Notes under the pieces: generated by a model | Told to the model about the DNA's origin: nothing | The model's database searches: none | Seen by the model: only the letters and a program-made list of their open reading frames with translations | Part shown: positions 22,451 to 33,660 of the stretch, in pieces | Layout: every line of letters begins with the position of its first letter | Position numbering within the stretch: the stretch's first letter is position 1 | Source: Quillaja saponaria | Lineage: Eukaryota; Streptophyta; Magnoliopsida; Fabales; Quillajaceae | Direction of reading: 5' to 3' | DNA length: 64,000 nucleotides | NCBI GenBank assembly: GCA_029379385.1 | Contig: CM055611.1 | Span: forward strand, 17,678,062 to 17,742,061 | Translations under genes and position numbers: made by a program

Positions 22451-25400
22451 ATGGAGATTGTTATTGCCATTGCTGCAAAAGTTGTGGAATACACTGTTGC
22501 TCCTATTGGACGTCAACTGGGGTATCTTATTTTCTACCGCAGAAATGTTGAGGATCTCAGAATCCAAGTTCAAAGGCTGGAGGAGACCAAAGAGAGGGTC
22601 CAACGGGACGTGGATGCTGCTAAAAGGAATGGTGAAGAAATTTACATTGATGTGCAGAACTGGCTTATCAAAGTGAATGAATTGATTGTAGAGGCAAGTA
22701 AGTTGTTTCGACATGAAGGCCTAGCAACGACGGGGTGTTATTCCACTGGTTCCTGTCCAAATGTATTGTCCCGCCACCAGGTTAGTAGGAAATCAACCGA
22801 GTTGTTGTTGGAAGCTACCAAAATCCAACAAAGGGGGGATTTCACTTCAGTTTCTTCCAATCCCCCACCACTCCCCTTGGCTGCAACATTAGTTACTAAA
22901 GATTTCAAGGCCCTTGACTCGAGGACAAAAACTTTAACAGAGATTATGGAGAAATTGAAGGATTCTACAATTCAAACGATCGGCGTGTGGGGGTTGGGTG
23001 GCGTGGGTAAAACCACACTAGCTAAACAACTCGCCAAGGAGGTTGAGGAGTCCAAGATGTTTGTGACGGTGGTCATGGCAACAGCCACTGTGAATCCAGA
23101 CGTGAGGCGGATTCAAGGTGAACTAGCAGATCAATTGGGTTTGATATTTGAACAGGAGACAGAAATGGGAAGAGCAAATCGGTTGTGGCAGAGGATAAAT
23201 CAAGAAAAAAGTATTCTTATTATTATTGATGATATATGGGGTGAATTTGAATTGCAGGCCATAGGAGTTCTGTTAGGGGATGGCCATAAGGGAAGTAAGT
23301 TGTTGTTGACATCTAGAAGTTATGATGTGCTAAAGCGTGAGATGGGCATTCAAGTGGGATTCCGACTCGAAGTGTTAGAAGAAGATGAGGCGTGGAGTTT
23401 ATTGGAAGAAATGGCAGGAGATACTGTAGAAGATCCCAATGTGCAGCCTATTGCAATGGAAGTGGTGAAAAGATGTGCGGGTTTGCCCGTTTTGATTGCT
23501 ACTGTTGCCAAGGCCCTGAAAGATGAGGAATTATATGCTTGGAAGGATGCCTTGAAACAACTGGAAAGATTTGACAACGAAGGGGTGCATGAAAAAGTTT
23601 ATTCAGCTTTGGAGTTGAGTTACAATCATTTAAAAGGTCAGGAAATGAAGTCACTGTTCTTGCTTATATCTCTTCATGGACAACCTTTCGTTTACAAGTA
23701 TGACTTGTTGATAATTAGCGTGGGTTTGGGTTTATTCAAAAATGTGGAGACATTGGAGGATGCAAGGAACAGACTTGATAAATTGACGAAGGACCTCAAG
23801 GCATCTTGTCTTTTGATTGAAAACCACAGAGAATGGGTCCAAATTCATGATTTAGTTCGGGAGACCGGTTCTTCAATTGCAAAAAAAGACCAACTATTTC
23901 ACATTGGTCTTGAATCTGAATCAAAAGGCTGGCCAAGGAAGGATACATTTGAAAATTTTCGTGGACTCTTGTTGTCTGTACGCCATCAAAGTGATCTTCC
24001 CGAAAGGTTGGAATGTCCGCTGCTCCAGGTATTTGCATTAAGATGTCAAGATCATTTGAAAATTTCATATTCTTTTTTTGAAGTGATGAGAGAAGTGAAG
24101 GTTTTATGTTTATATAGAATGACGTTAATTTTATCACCACCTCTCGTCCTTCATGGATTGAAGTCTCTTCTTGCTTTATACTTATATGAATGTACCTTGG
24201 AAGACATAGCAATAGTTGGAGAATTAAGCCACCTAGAATTTCTGAGTGTTCGTTCGTGTAACCTCAAGCAACTACCCTGTGAGATAGGAAGACTTGGTCG
24301 CCTAAAGATGTTGGATCTGGAAGGTTGTAATAGCCTTGAAGTGATTCCACCAAGAGTTATATCAAACTTGATTGGTTTGGAAGAGTTAAATATGGAACGT
24401 AGCTTCTCCAACTGGGAGGTTGAAGGATGCAGCAATGCAAGCGTAGCTGAGTTAAATGAATTGCCTAGATTGAGGAGTTTATGCGTTCATATTCCTTATT
24501 CTGAGACCTCTTCCACTAATATGAACTTATCGTTTTTTGAAAAGCTACAAATGTTCAAGATTGAAATCGGACGGAGGTCAGAGTTACGTAGCATATATGA
24601 TTATATAGAGCGTAGCAGATATGATGAGTACTCCAAAATGCTGACATTGGAATTCTGTAAATTGGAGAGTCAGGTCAGAATTTTGGTAGAAAAAGTTGAT
24701 TATTTGGACTTGTATGAAGTGAAAGGTGTCAATAATGTTTTCCATGATCTGAACGCAAAAGGTTTTTCTCGATTAAAGTCTCTTAGGGTCTCAAAAAATG
24801 ATGATACTGAATGCATAGTTAACTCTAAAAGCTTGAATCATCCCATTCTTGCTTTTCCAAACTTGAATGACATGCAGCTTACCAATTTGAATAATTTGGT
24901 ACATATATGTCATGGCCCATTCACTGAGGAATCTTTTTGCAAACTAAGAGATGTCACTGTGTCCGACTGTGTAAGATTGAAAAATGTGTTGTCAGCTTCC
25001 ATGGGAAGAGTCATTCCACAACTGGCTCACTTACGTGTTTCAAGTTGCAAGTCGATGGAGGAGATTGTACTTTTGAAAAGAGAGGTGGAGAATCTTGACC
25101 CAATGTTCGTTGACATTATCGAGTTCACTCAGTTACAGACTCTAGTGATGTGGGATGTACCTGCGCTAATTAGTTTCTGCTCAATGGAGAAGACATCATC
25201 TACATCTCAAGGGATAAATTGTCAGTCACTTTTCGGCCACAAGGTATGCTTTTTATCATCTCCATATTGTGATTATTTATGAGTTCCCGTTATGAATAAA
25301 TAATTCTTAGGATAAAAGAAAAAGAATTTTTTTAGTTTTTATTTTGCATTTTATTTTTAATTTTGATATTGAATTACAAGAGATCTTAAAATTTCTAACA

Positions 25401-28400
25401 AACGTAGTCAAATAATCAGTTAGGTGGAGGAGTTAACTTTGCATTCAGTATCATCATATTTTCAATAATATGTCACCGGCATTTCTAATTCTTGAATTGC
25501 AAAATTGTAATTTTGCTGAATAACATCATTCTTTCAGTAATAACTTTGCATTTCTAATTCTTTAGCCACTGAATTGTATAATTGTAATTTTACTGATTAA
25601 CATCATACTTTCACTAAATGTATATAATACAATTAATAATAAAGAATGAAATGAATAACATATTCACACATTAATTTAACACTAGTCAATTTATTTTATT
25701 TTATTTTATTTTCCAAAAATATTAATTTTCAGCTAAGATTAATATAATCATTGTCACCAATTAATTATTTATTAATTCAACTCAATAGAAATATGAGTAT
25801 GTATTAATTTATTATATATATATCAATATTTTTTAAGAAATATAATGGTAAACAAGTTTGGATTGATTAGAGATGATTAAGATAATTTAGGGTGATTTGG
25901 TTGAGATAGAAGTTGCATTGATTGACACAAATTTGAGGGTAGGATGTTAATTGGTACTGATTAGGGGTAGTCGAGGTTGATTGATACTGCTTAGGGATAC
26001 GTGCTGTTAATTAGTGACTGAGGATGATCAAAAAGGTGATTGAAGTTTTTTTAACTGTCCGAGTAATTTGTCTCAATTCATACCGCCCCATTCAGACAAC
26101 AAGTTTCCCTTCCTTATTTTCTGACAGTTTGCTTGAATTTTAATGATTGCATATGTGCAGGTTTTATTTCCTATGTTGGATGCTTTGGAAATAGGTGGCA
26201 TAGATAACTTGAGGAATGTGTGGGATCACCAAATCACCTCAAATTCTTTTTCTAAATTAAAACGTATAAGAATTAGTGGCTGTGCTAAACTAGTGACCAT
26301 TTTCCCATATAATCTTATCAGAAACTTTTCGAGTTTAGAAATTCTTAAGATTGAGAATTGCAATTCGGTAGAAGAGATTTTTGATCTTCGAGAGCAACAT
26401 GATGAAATAACACAGGCTAATGTTGTGGGGATTTCTTGTCATTTGAAATATTTTCATTTACAAGGATTGCCAAAATTGAAGCATATGTGGAGTGGAGATT
26501 CTCAAAAAATTCTGAGAATATTTCAAGATCTACAAAGTGTAAAAGTTGAAAAATGTGAAAACCTGAACTATATCTTTCCTGCCTATTTAGTGAAATGTCT
26601 CTTGCAACTAGAGGAGCTTGAGATTATTTCTTGTGAGGTAGATGAAATCGTTGCTAAAGATGAAGGATCAAGTGAAGTGATCAGGTTCCATTTTCCTCAA
26701 TTGAAGCGGATTGTAATAAAAAGTCTACCAAAACTCAAGAGCTTCTACTCAGGAGTGATTGACACTTTGGAGTGTCCAATGATAAGGGAGCTACGCGTGT
26801 CTGACGTGGGAAATGAAACATTGAATTTTTCATTCCAGGTCTCGGACAATCAAGGAGATGCACAACAACTGTTTTCTACAAGAAAATTGTTCCTTCTAGC
26901 AGAAAAGGTATGCATATTCATCATGATCACATAAAATAAATAATCAAATTACAAGGTGATCGATAATGAACCTATTTTTTTGAAGATTATATATGAGAAT
27001 TGAAATAATTTTTTATTGTATTTGTTACTCTAGTTAAAAAAAAAAAAAAAAAAACGCAAAAGGATGAATGTTGAAAGATATCTACCAGTAAATAGTGCAA
27101 GATTTATAATTGAAAAAGTAAGAAAAATCAATATTTTATAGTTTAGCTTTCGAAATAATCTTGTAACAAGTTTGCATGGTCTATAGTCCATACTTTTAAC
27201 TCTTTTTTTTATTTTTTTTTATTTTACTTTTTGAATAAGTCATTGTATACATAACAATACATATGGTACAAATTTGACCTATGTCCAAGCCCATTAAATA
27301 GTTGACATATGGACTTGAAAACTATGATTAATTATACAAATGTCTCCCTTGCAATTAATAGTATAAACAATAATCTTGCTTCATTTGTTTTTTTCTTCAT
27401 CACCTTTCTCCTGTAATCCAGGTGATTGGCCCCAACCTGGAGAGTCTATGTCTGGGAGGCAAGACAGCCACGATTTTGTTTTTGAATGATCAATTTCAAA
27501 ATTTGTTGCACAACCTTGAAATTCTACAGGTATTTGACTGTTCTAGCTTGAGAAGCATGGTACGTACGGCATATTCATCAGCATCTTTTCAGAATCTACA
27601 TACTTTAGGACTGGAGTCTTGTGGTGAACTAATCAATTTAGTTACATTCTCCACTGTTAAAAGTACTCTAGTACGACTCAAGAAATTGGCCATAACTAAT
27701 TGTGGGAAGATAAAAGAAATAATATCATCCACTGATCATCAAGGACAAGATGTTGAAGATGATGAAGTTGCCTTCAATCGGTTGGAAAGTTTGACTCTTT
27801 GTTGTCTGCCAAACTTGAAAGGCTTCTGTTTGGAGAAATGTACCTTGAAATTTCCACTCTTGAAACAATTGTCTGTGGTAGGGTGTCCCGAATTGAAGGC
27901 CTTCACTCCAGGTATCTTGATCGCACCATTAGTCCGAGGAGTGGGGGAGAGTAAATATGTAGGAAATTCTCAACGTTGGGACGGCGACCTCAACAATACT
28001 ATAAAACAGATGTTCATAGACATGGTATGTTTTATTTCTTTCTTAATTTGTACGATATTGGGTCGATTTTGATTTTCATCTTCCGAAGTTTATGGTAAAC
28101 ATTAAAATGAAAATTAAATATTAAACATGCAACTTAAATAATCTTTTATACAATCTAAATGTCACTATATATATAATTTATACATTTTGATGAAAATTGA
28201 TGACATCGGTTACTATTTTTGAATGACCTAACTAATTTCTTTTATCTTGCTTTCTCACTGACCTTGAACTAAACAAGAAGGTAAACTTTCCTTTATAAAT
28301 AATTACAGCCTTTATCATCCTTAGTGATATTTGTGTAAGACCATTATATCTTTAGTTTGGAAGAATCAAGTTCCAAATTGTTAAAATAAATTTTATTTTT

Positions 28401-28701
28401 AGTTAAATTAACTTTTTATGTTTACTTTATTGTTTGAAATAATTATTCTTTTTCCTTATTTACTGTTTTAACTTTCTTGTAGCAAGAGAAAATTAGAGCA
28501 AAAGGATGTCCAAGAACTATCAAGCATCCACTACACGAGGAGCATCAACTTGTTCTGGTTCGGGGACATTTTGGTTGTGATGGGTGTAAAGAATGCTGCC
28601 GTGACTGGTCCTATTCTTGTGGAATATGTGAATTTGATTTACATCTGAGTTGTGCTTTGGAGGGCAGTGATAAACCCATTAACGAAGCTGGAAACAAGTA
28701 A
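22451..28701 (+). CDS. Intact CC-NB-ARC-LRR immune receptor with a C-terminal DC1 domain
   Basis: This is a predicted intracellular NLR receptor of the At4g27190/RPS5-like CNL class. Exons are 22451-25243, 26161-26907, 27422-28024 and 28483-28701. All junctions are phase 0 with GT-AG borders, giving 1453 residues. The CC region is about residues 1-130 (DVQNWLIKVNEL at 67-78). NB-ARC carries the P-loop GLGGVGKTT (181-189), kinase-2 ILIIIDDIW (255-263), RNBS-B GSKLLLTSR (281-289) and CAGLPVLI (342-349). IHD (465-467) stands in place of MHD. LRRs run from about 520 to 1380 over three exons. Residues 1382-1453 form the DC1 domain. The start is the MEI Met, which aligns with block 2. The frame opens 15 codons earlier, but that stretch contains the probable leader acceptor. 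Retention of the last intron would end the protein 16 codons after exon 3, without DC1. Nucleotide-switch function is from family knowledge, and the ligand is unknown. Confidence 0.9.
22991..23017 (+). promoter_or_regulatory. Candidate miR482/2118-type target site over the P-loop
   Basis: The nucleotides encoding GLGGVGKTT (GGTGGCGTGGGTAAAACCAC within it) are the region that miR482/miR2118 family miRNAs usually cleave in plant NLR transcripts to start phasiRNA production. This is an inference from family knowledge. No miRNA sequence of this species is available here. Confidence 0.3.
25244..26160 (+). other. Intron 1 of the NLR-DC1 gene
   Basis: The donor is AAG|GTATGC and the acceptor CATATGTGCAG. 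It is 917 nt and AT-rich. Nothing else is recognised in it. Confidence 0.8.
26908..27421 (+). other. Intron 2 of the NLR-DC1 gene
   Basis: The donor is AAG|GTATGC and the acceptor CTGTAATCCAG, length 514 nt. Its 3' part (27290-27420) is conserved at 61615-61741, which identifies block 3 as a copy of this gene. Confidence 0.8.
28025..28482 (+). other. Intron 3 of the NLR-DC1 gene (joins LRR to DC1)
   Basis: The donor is ATG|GTATGT and the acceptor ACTTTCTTGTAG, length 458 nt. The same donor and acceptor are kept at 50894/53719 (block 2) and 62335/62771 (block 3), and the acceptor at 790 (block 0). The internal landmark CTTGAACTAAACAAGAAGG (about 28263) is found in all four copies. Confidence 0.82.
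28483..28701 (+). CDS. DC1 (C1-like zinc-binding) exon of the NLR, intact
   Basis: The 72-codon exon begins QEK and ends at TAA. It has the DC1 pattern: KHPLHEEH, then GCDGC, WSYSCGIC and FDLHLSC. The putative ligands in the full protein are His1396/1399/1402, Cys1413, Cys1416, Cys1427, Cys1430, His1435 and Cys1438. DC1 domains are plant-specific relatives of C1 (diacylglycerol/phorbol ester) domains. They usually occur in multi-copy DC1 proteins, some linked to stress and defence. One domain at the end of an NLR fits the integrated-decoy idea, which is inference. The stop TAA sits inside GTAAAT, a possible donor. Confidence 0.87.
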   Translation, partial: QEKIRAKGCPRTIKHPLHEEHQLVLVRGHFGCDGCKECCRDWSYSCGICEFDLHLSCALEGSDKPINEAGNK

Positions 28702-29060
28702 ATTAAAGAGTCCAAATTAAGAAGATGAAATATTTTTGTGAAGTGTAAGATTGGCCTCGTTGAAAGTTGAAATAGCCGAATGCGTGCAGGTTTTTTCATG
28801 TAATCTAGTATGTTTGATTTTTGGCCTTTTTTTTTTTGAATTGTAATCTAGCATGTTTGATCTTTGGCGTTGTTGTTTTGGTGTTGTATGTAGCTTATGT
28901 ATGTATTTGTGAGAGAGATTATTACATGCCAAATGCTAATCATGTTCAGGAAAAAGGAATAATTAAGTTTCAACATGTAGAACCTGAGGAAGTGAGAGAT
29001 TATTTTAACTAGAAAAGCTGATCCATATCTTTTAACAACTCTATTAAGAAACAATGAAAT
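28702..29060 (+). other. Probable 3' UTR / 3' flank of the NLR-DC1 gene
   Basis: The region is conserved with 53936-54190 and 9415-9600. It has an acceptor-like GCGTGCAG at 28782-28789, which pairs with the GTAAAT at 28698 to give a possible 92-nt intron. It also has a conserved frame CICERDYYMPNANHVQEKG. No polyadenylation site is certain. Confidence 0.45.
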
Positions 29061-29690
29061 TAATGACTAGAGCAATATAGATGTTCCCCTTTCCCGCTCT
29101 CAAAAAATTAAGAAACAAACATGCGTAGTTCATTGTCCTATTAAATTATTGAAGAAGGTTAACTTTGGTTTAACAAAAAAAAAAAAAAAAAAGTAATTTG
29201 ATTAGTGAAAATATGGTATCGCTTTAGTTTGAGCAATGCTATGTGACTTGATTAATTGGAATCTAGATGTTTGCTATTTGAGTCTCTCCTCCCCAATCTC
29301 TATTATTATGTACAATACATCACTTGTAAAAAAGAATTATTCTTCAAGTTCTATGTTAATATAAATATTTTTTGTGGTAGATTATTCACTGAAAATTAAA
29401 GACTGGGTAAATAACAATAAATTATTACCTCTATTAATTATTAAAAAAAAATCAAATTTAATCATTACAGAATAAACTACCAAACATAAGCTGTGGTAGT
29501 TTTTTTTAATTCATTACAGAATAAACTACCAAACATAAGCCTTGTTGAGTCCCCAATGGGTTAGACAGGTATGAGATTATCGCTGTTAGGTTACCATTTT
29601 TCTCTTATGACTGTTAAATTGTTGAAAAGTCAGTACCTAGATAAAAATAAAATAATATGAAAAAGAAAAGAAAGCCCAGAGAGACACACA
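29061..29690. other. Intergenic, AT-rich
   Basis: The unit ATTACAGAATAAACTACCAA is duplicated at about 29464 and 29513. No gene is recognised. Confidence 0.5.
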
Positions 29691-29699
29691 CCTTCCTTT

Positions 29700-30520
29700 C
29701 CATGACAAGCGGAAGTAGAACCCAAGCCTCCTCGTTAGAAGCTTCGTACTTTCAATTAAAGACTGCCCATGTTCCATTTGTTGAAGAAAATGTGATCGCA
29801 GCTTTAGTCTCACACCTTCAAAGATTCTGATTTTAAGAAATTTTGTATAGATTGCTGTAGAACCCTAATTTTAATGCCGATTTCCAATTGGGTCTTGATT
29901 GGAAGCTACGGAGGCTTGGAACCATTTCAAACCATTTACAGTCAAAGATTGAACAAAAAGACAATCAAGATTCAGCAAAAATTGGGGGAGATTCACAAGT
30001 CTAATATAAAGTTGTCTAAGAAATGATCTGGTAATGAGCATACATCTTCTGAGGGTTTTATTAACTGTTATAGTGTCTGATTCTGTTTTACATGATGCTT
30101 GTAAAGCAACACATAACTTCACCAAAATATTGATCAATTTGATAAGAAATGCTAGGTGGGATTTGGATATGGTGATTAATACAATTGATCCTGATAGAGT
30201 ATGCAAAGAAAACGCATAATCGATACGCCTTTCTGTCATATGTGCATATGTTTAGGGATGTTTCAGAGTTTTGATTCAGTAGAGTATGGATTGGGAGGGA
30301 ATGGAACTGTGTGTGATGGGCATGTTACAAATACGGAGAAGAAATGTAGCACTTTTTGAAGCAACTTCTCGAGCATGTATCTAGTAATCCAATCGAGTTG
30401 CTAAGTAGTAATCCCAGTTGTGATTTTTCAAAATTGTGATATGAAGGATCAGTAGTTTATCCATCATACAATAGAAATAACGATATTTTTATGATTTTTC
30501 AAGAGATTTATTTTCTAGAA
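29700..30520 (+). pseudogene. DUF641 / GRAVITROPIC IN THE LIGHT 1-like retro-pseudogene
   Basis: Pieces in shifting frames read LKTAHVPFVEENV, then DFQLG, GTISNHLQSKIEQK, DSVLHDACKATHNFTKILI and KKTHNRYAFLSYV. These are in the correct order for the plant DUF641 (GIL1/IRKI) family, whose Arabidopsis member GIL1 acts in light control of gravitropism. The order is kept without introns but with many stops and frameshifts, so it is non-functional. Processed origin is possible, but the parent gene may itself lack introns in this part. A weak continuation reaches about 30520. The 78-codon frame after it (30491-30727) shows no clear family match. Confidence 0.65.
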
Positions 30521-30729
30521 TTACCGTTTAATGATACAAGTTTAATTAGGTCGTGGAATTTAGTTACAGAAATAGGCATAAGGTATATAGAATGTTTACT
30601 AGTTAGCATGGTGGCATATGAGATGTATTGGATGACTCAATGTCAAGCTATACAAGGAAATCCTCCAATAGATGTCTTGAAGATACATTTGAATTACAAA
30701 TCAAACTATGATAACTCGATATCATAAAA

Positions 30730-32520
30730 TCGAGTTTTAGACATAATATGTAAATTCTAGTTATAAAAATAAATAATTAAATAAGTAACTATATAATTAA
30801 GCGTGTTATAATCCGATATTAAAAATATGAATTTAAACAATTTGGTGTAACTCATTATCGTAAAAATAAATACAAGCATTTGAAGTAAATAAATTATATA
30901 AGTTTGTACAATTAAAATAAAACTTGGTTGATTAGAAACTTTGACTTGATTTGATATATTTTATTGAAGTGTGTAACATATGTAAATAAAAAGAAAACAA
31001 ACAAGAAAACAAATATAATATATAAATATACGTACATGTGTCTAGAATTCATTTACCACTACATGTTTTAAAGCATATGACTTTGACTTGATTTTTTAAT
31101 TCATTTTTTTTGGTTTTTTCCTTTCTTGTTTCTCATGTGTCTTGACGGAATCTTGGAGAAACTTCTCCACTAACTGACTTTCCTTTATTTTCTTTTGCTG
31201 ACCGAGCTTTCCTTGTTTTACAGTTAGAGTAGCTGCCATCCTCTTGCTTGATGGAGCTCTGATTTTTGAGGTTGGAACCGACTTGGAACCAACTTAGCCT
31301 CTTTCTTTTCCATTTTGCCGTTTTTTACTTCTAGTCCTACTCCTTATCCCCTGTTTCAGCCCCATGAAAGAAAAATTCTTAAAGGTGCATTACTTGGTAG
31401 CTTGTTTCTCCTTGGTCATTTGCCTTGCTTTGCTTAGTCCCAAGTTTCAGCCGTGTAGCAGCTAGTTGTTCCATGTTGCCGTACTTTGCTCTTTTTCCTT
31501 TGTCTTTGTTGCTGAGTTCTCCAAGTGCAGCCATGCTACCCTTTCCTTTGTTCTACCCTGGAGAAGTTTTTTTTTTTTTTAGTTGTGTTTTCCTCCACCT
31601 CGTGTCTTAGTTTCTTTCCTTCATCTCGGCCAAGGACAACACCGTGGCAGCAAGCGGAATTCCTTTGCTTGGCAACGCTGCTAGGTGCTTTTGATAGTGG
31701 TAGCAACTCTACCTATTTGCAACAGCATTGCCACCAACAATAGCCACAAACAAGTTAGCTGTGAGTTAGGCTATTCCTTTTGATTCTATATAATTAATTC
31801 TTTTTTCTTTGCTTGTTGATTATTGATAAAGGGTTGAGTTTTGTAAATTTGGAGAAGGAATTAGAATGGAAGGTTAGGGATAAAGAACTTATGGGGTGAT
31901 GGTTTGACAATTGGAAAGGTAAAATGTGGAATTGAAATAGGTTGATATTAGAATGATTTTATTCAAGCTTTGATGCAAGTTAGATAGTTAGTTTAATTTA
32001 AATTCAAGTTGGAATATAAATAATTGGGAATATATGGATTTATGTTGAATTCTTGTGCATGTATATTCAGGTATATACTCATATCAATGAAATGAAATCA
32101 CACATTCAAGATGTTTGATAAAATGTCTACATGAAACTAGCTATACAAGAAATTAGCTATAACTATATGAGTAAAACTTGGTAGATTTAATTTTTGATGG
32201 TTAGTTGTTATTGGAATTTGAATAAAAAATTCATGAACAAGAGTAAAGAATAGTTGGTTAGTGTAGTGGGTTAAGAAGTTAATGAAAGTAAGTAGTGAGT
32301 ATGAGCAAATGTGAGTTAGTTGTAGGTAAAGTCTTTAAAAATGAGAGTTAAGTGGTTTTTGAGAAGGTACAGAGCCAGATTTTATGAGTTAAGGAAATCG
32401 AGTATTTCAAATGTCTTATAAACTTAATTAGGTTATAAATTTATAGAGAAAATGTATCTTTGGGTTCGGTTCACTCTTCTTCCTTTGTGGGCATATCTTT
32501 CTCATTTTAGCTAAATTTTT
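30730..32520 (+). repeat. LTR-derived sequence related to the 3.5-kb insertion at 2393-5911
   Basis: The stretch from about 32340 to 32470 (CAGAGCCAGATTTTATGAGT, GAGAAAATGTATCTTTGGGT) resembles 3880-3980. The GC-richer 31180-31750 stretch with TGCC/GCAGC words resembles 2780-3130. Boundaries are unclear. I take it as a degraded relative of the same long LTR. The small frames (31425-31743) have no protein motif. Confidence 0.4.
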
Positions 32521-32639
32521 TGTATCCGTGCTTGGTCTGGCTTGCCCACAAATGATGTTACCAATAACCACCATAATCCACCACTATCAAATAATTTAAC
32601 CAACGATACTCCGATTAGGCAAATAATTCAAAGGCAGAT

Positions 32640-33001
32640 GATTTCAGCAAGCTCTTCAATTTTGTCAATTTCTTCCCGTACATATAGATCTAAAAAATTC
32701 GCATTGGTTGGTGGAGTTAAAAGGTCAGAGGAGGAGAAGGAGGGGACCGTGGTGGTGTAGTTGTCGATCGGAGCAGATGTCATGGGCCTTGGATATGGGT
32801 TTTTCTTCTTTCCAAGTTGAAACAGATTGTCTGCAGCTTGTTCAAGCTATTAACTGGGTTGGGGTTGAAAATCTTTCAAAATTTGGGATTCTTGTTGTAG
32901 ATTGAAATGGTCTTCTTGCTGAATTTCAGTGTTCTGTTATTAGCCATATTCGCAGACAATGAAATCAAGCTAATCAAAACCAAAAAAAAAAAAAAAAAAA
33001 T
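32640..33001 (+). mobile_element. LINE 3' end with RNase H fragment and poly-A tail
   Basis: A frame reads WALDMGFSSFQVETDCLQLV, typical of the plant LINE RNase H-like (RVT_3) domain (ETD, with D as a catalytic position). It runs into SVISHIRRQ. It ends in a run of about 18 A at 32982-32999. The 5' part is truncated. Confidence 0.7.
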
Positions 33002-33660
33002 CCAAGTTTGATGAAGATGACGAAGGTTGGGAGAAATTAAATTATTAACATATATATATTATTTCATAACAGTTCCCAATTTCATCACAACACAAATAAA
33101 ATCATCAAAAATTAAAATCTCAATCTACATATTGTAGATAAGACATTATCTTTGAAACTAGAATTTGGGGTCTTGTTGCAAAGATTATATCACCTCTGTT
33201 GGTAAACTCAACAGATGAAACAACAATGGTTGAAATTTCTAAGTTCCTGCATCAAGAGTACAAAAAGGTGGGATGTTTAATTAAAAACATTTAATAAAGT
33301 TGTGGATAAAAACATAAATATTAGGATTTCTTTACAAGTTGCATGCACCTATTATTATAAGTCATGTGTACAGGTGGCATATTCGTAGGGTGACATGTGT
33401 ATAATTTAGTTGGGCATAAAGTACTACAATGGGGGTTTGCATAGTTCACAATTTTTTATATATACGTCAATTTTTATTTAACATACTTGTTCATTATAAT
33501 TGTTTTATGGAAGATATATAAAAATCGCAATTTTCTAAGACCACTTGGCAATTCTATTCATCCTTAGTCTGCCCTGCAAATAGAAAAACGACCCTTATCC
33601 ATATTTCTTTGTGGGGCCTACTTCTTACAATATAACTCAATTAGCCTTAATTTTTTTCGA
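33002..33660. other. Intergenic, nothing recognised
   Basis: AT-rich sequence without long frames. Confidence 0.5.

Noticed and set aside
22412..24435. Minus-strand frames of 75-138 codons opposite NLR exon 1
   Set aside because: They are antisense shadows of a strongly supported NLR frame, recur at equivalent places in block 2 and have no motifs.
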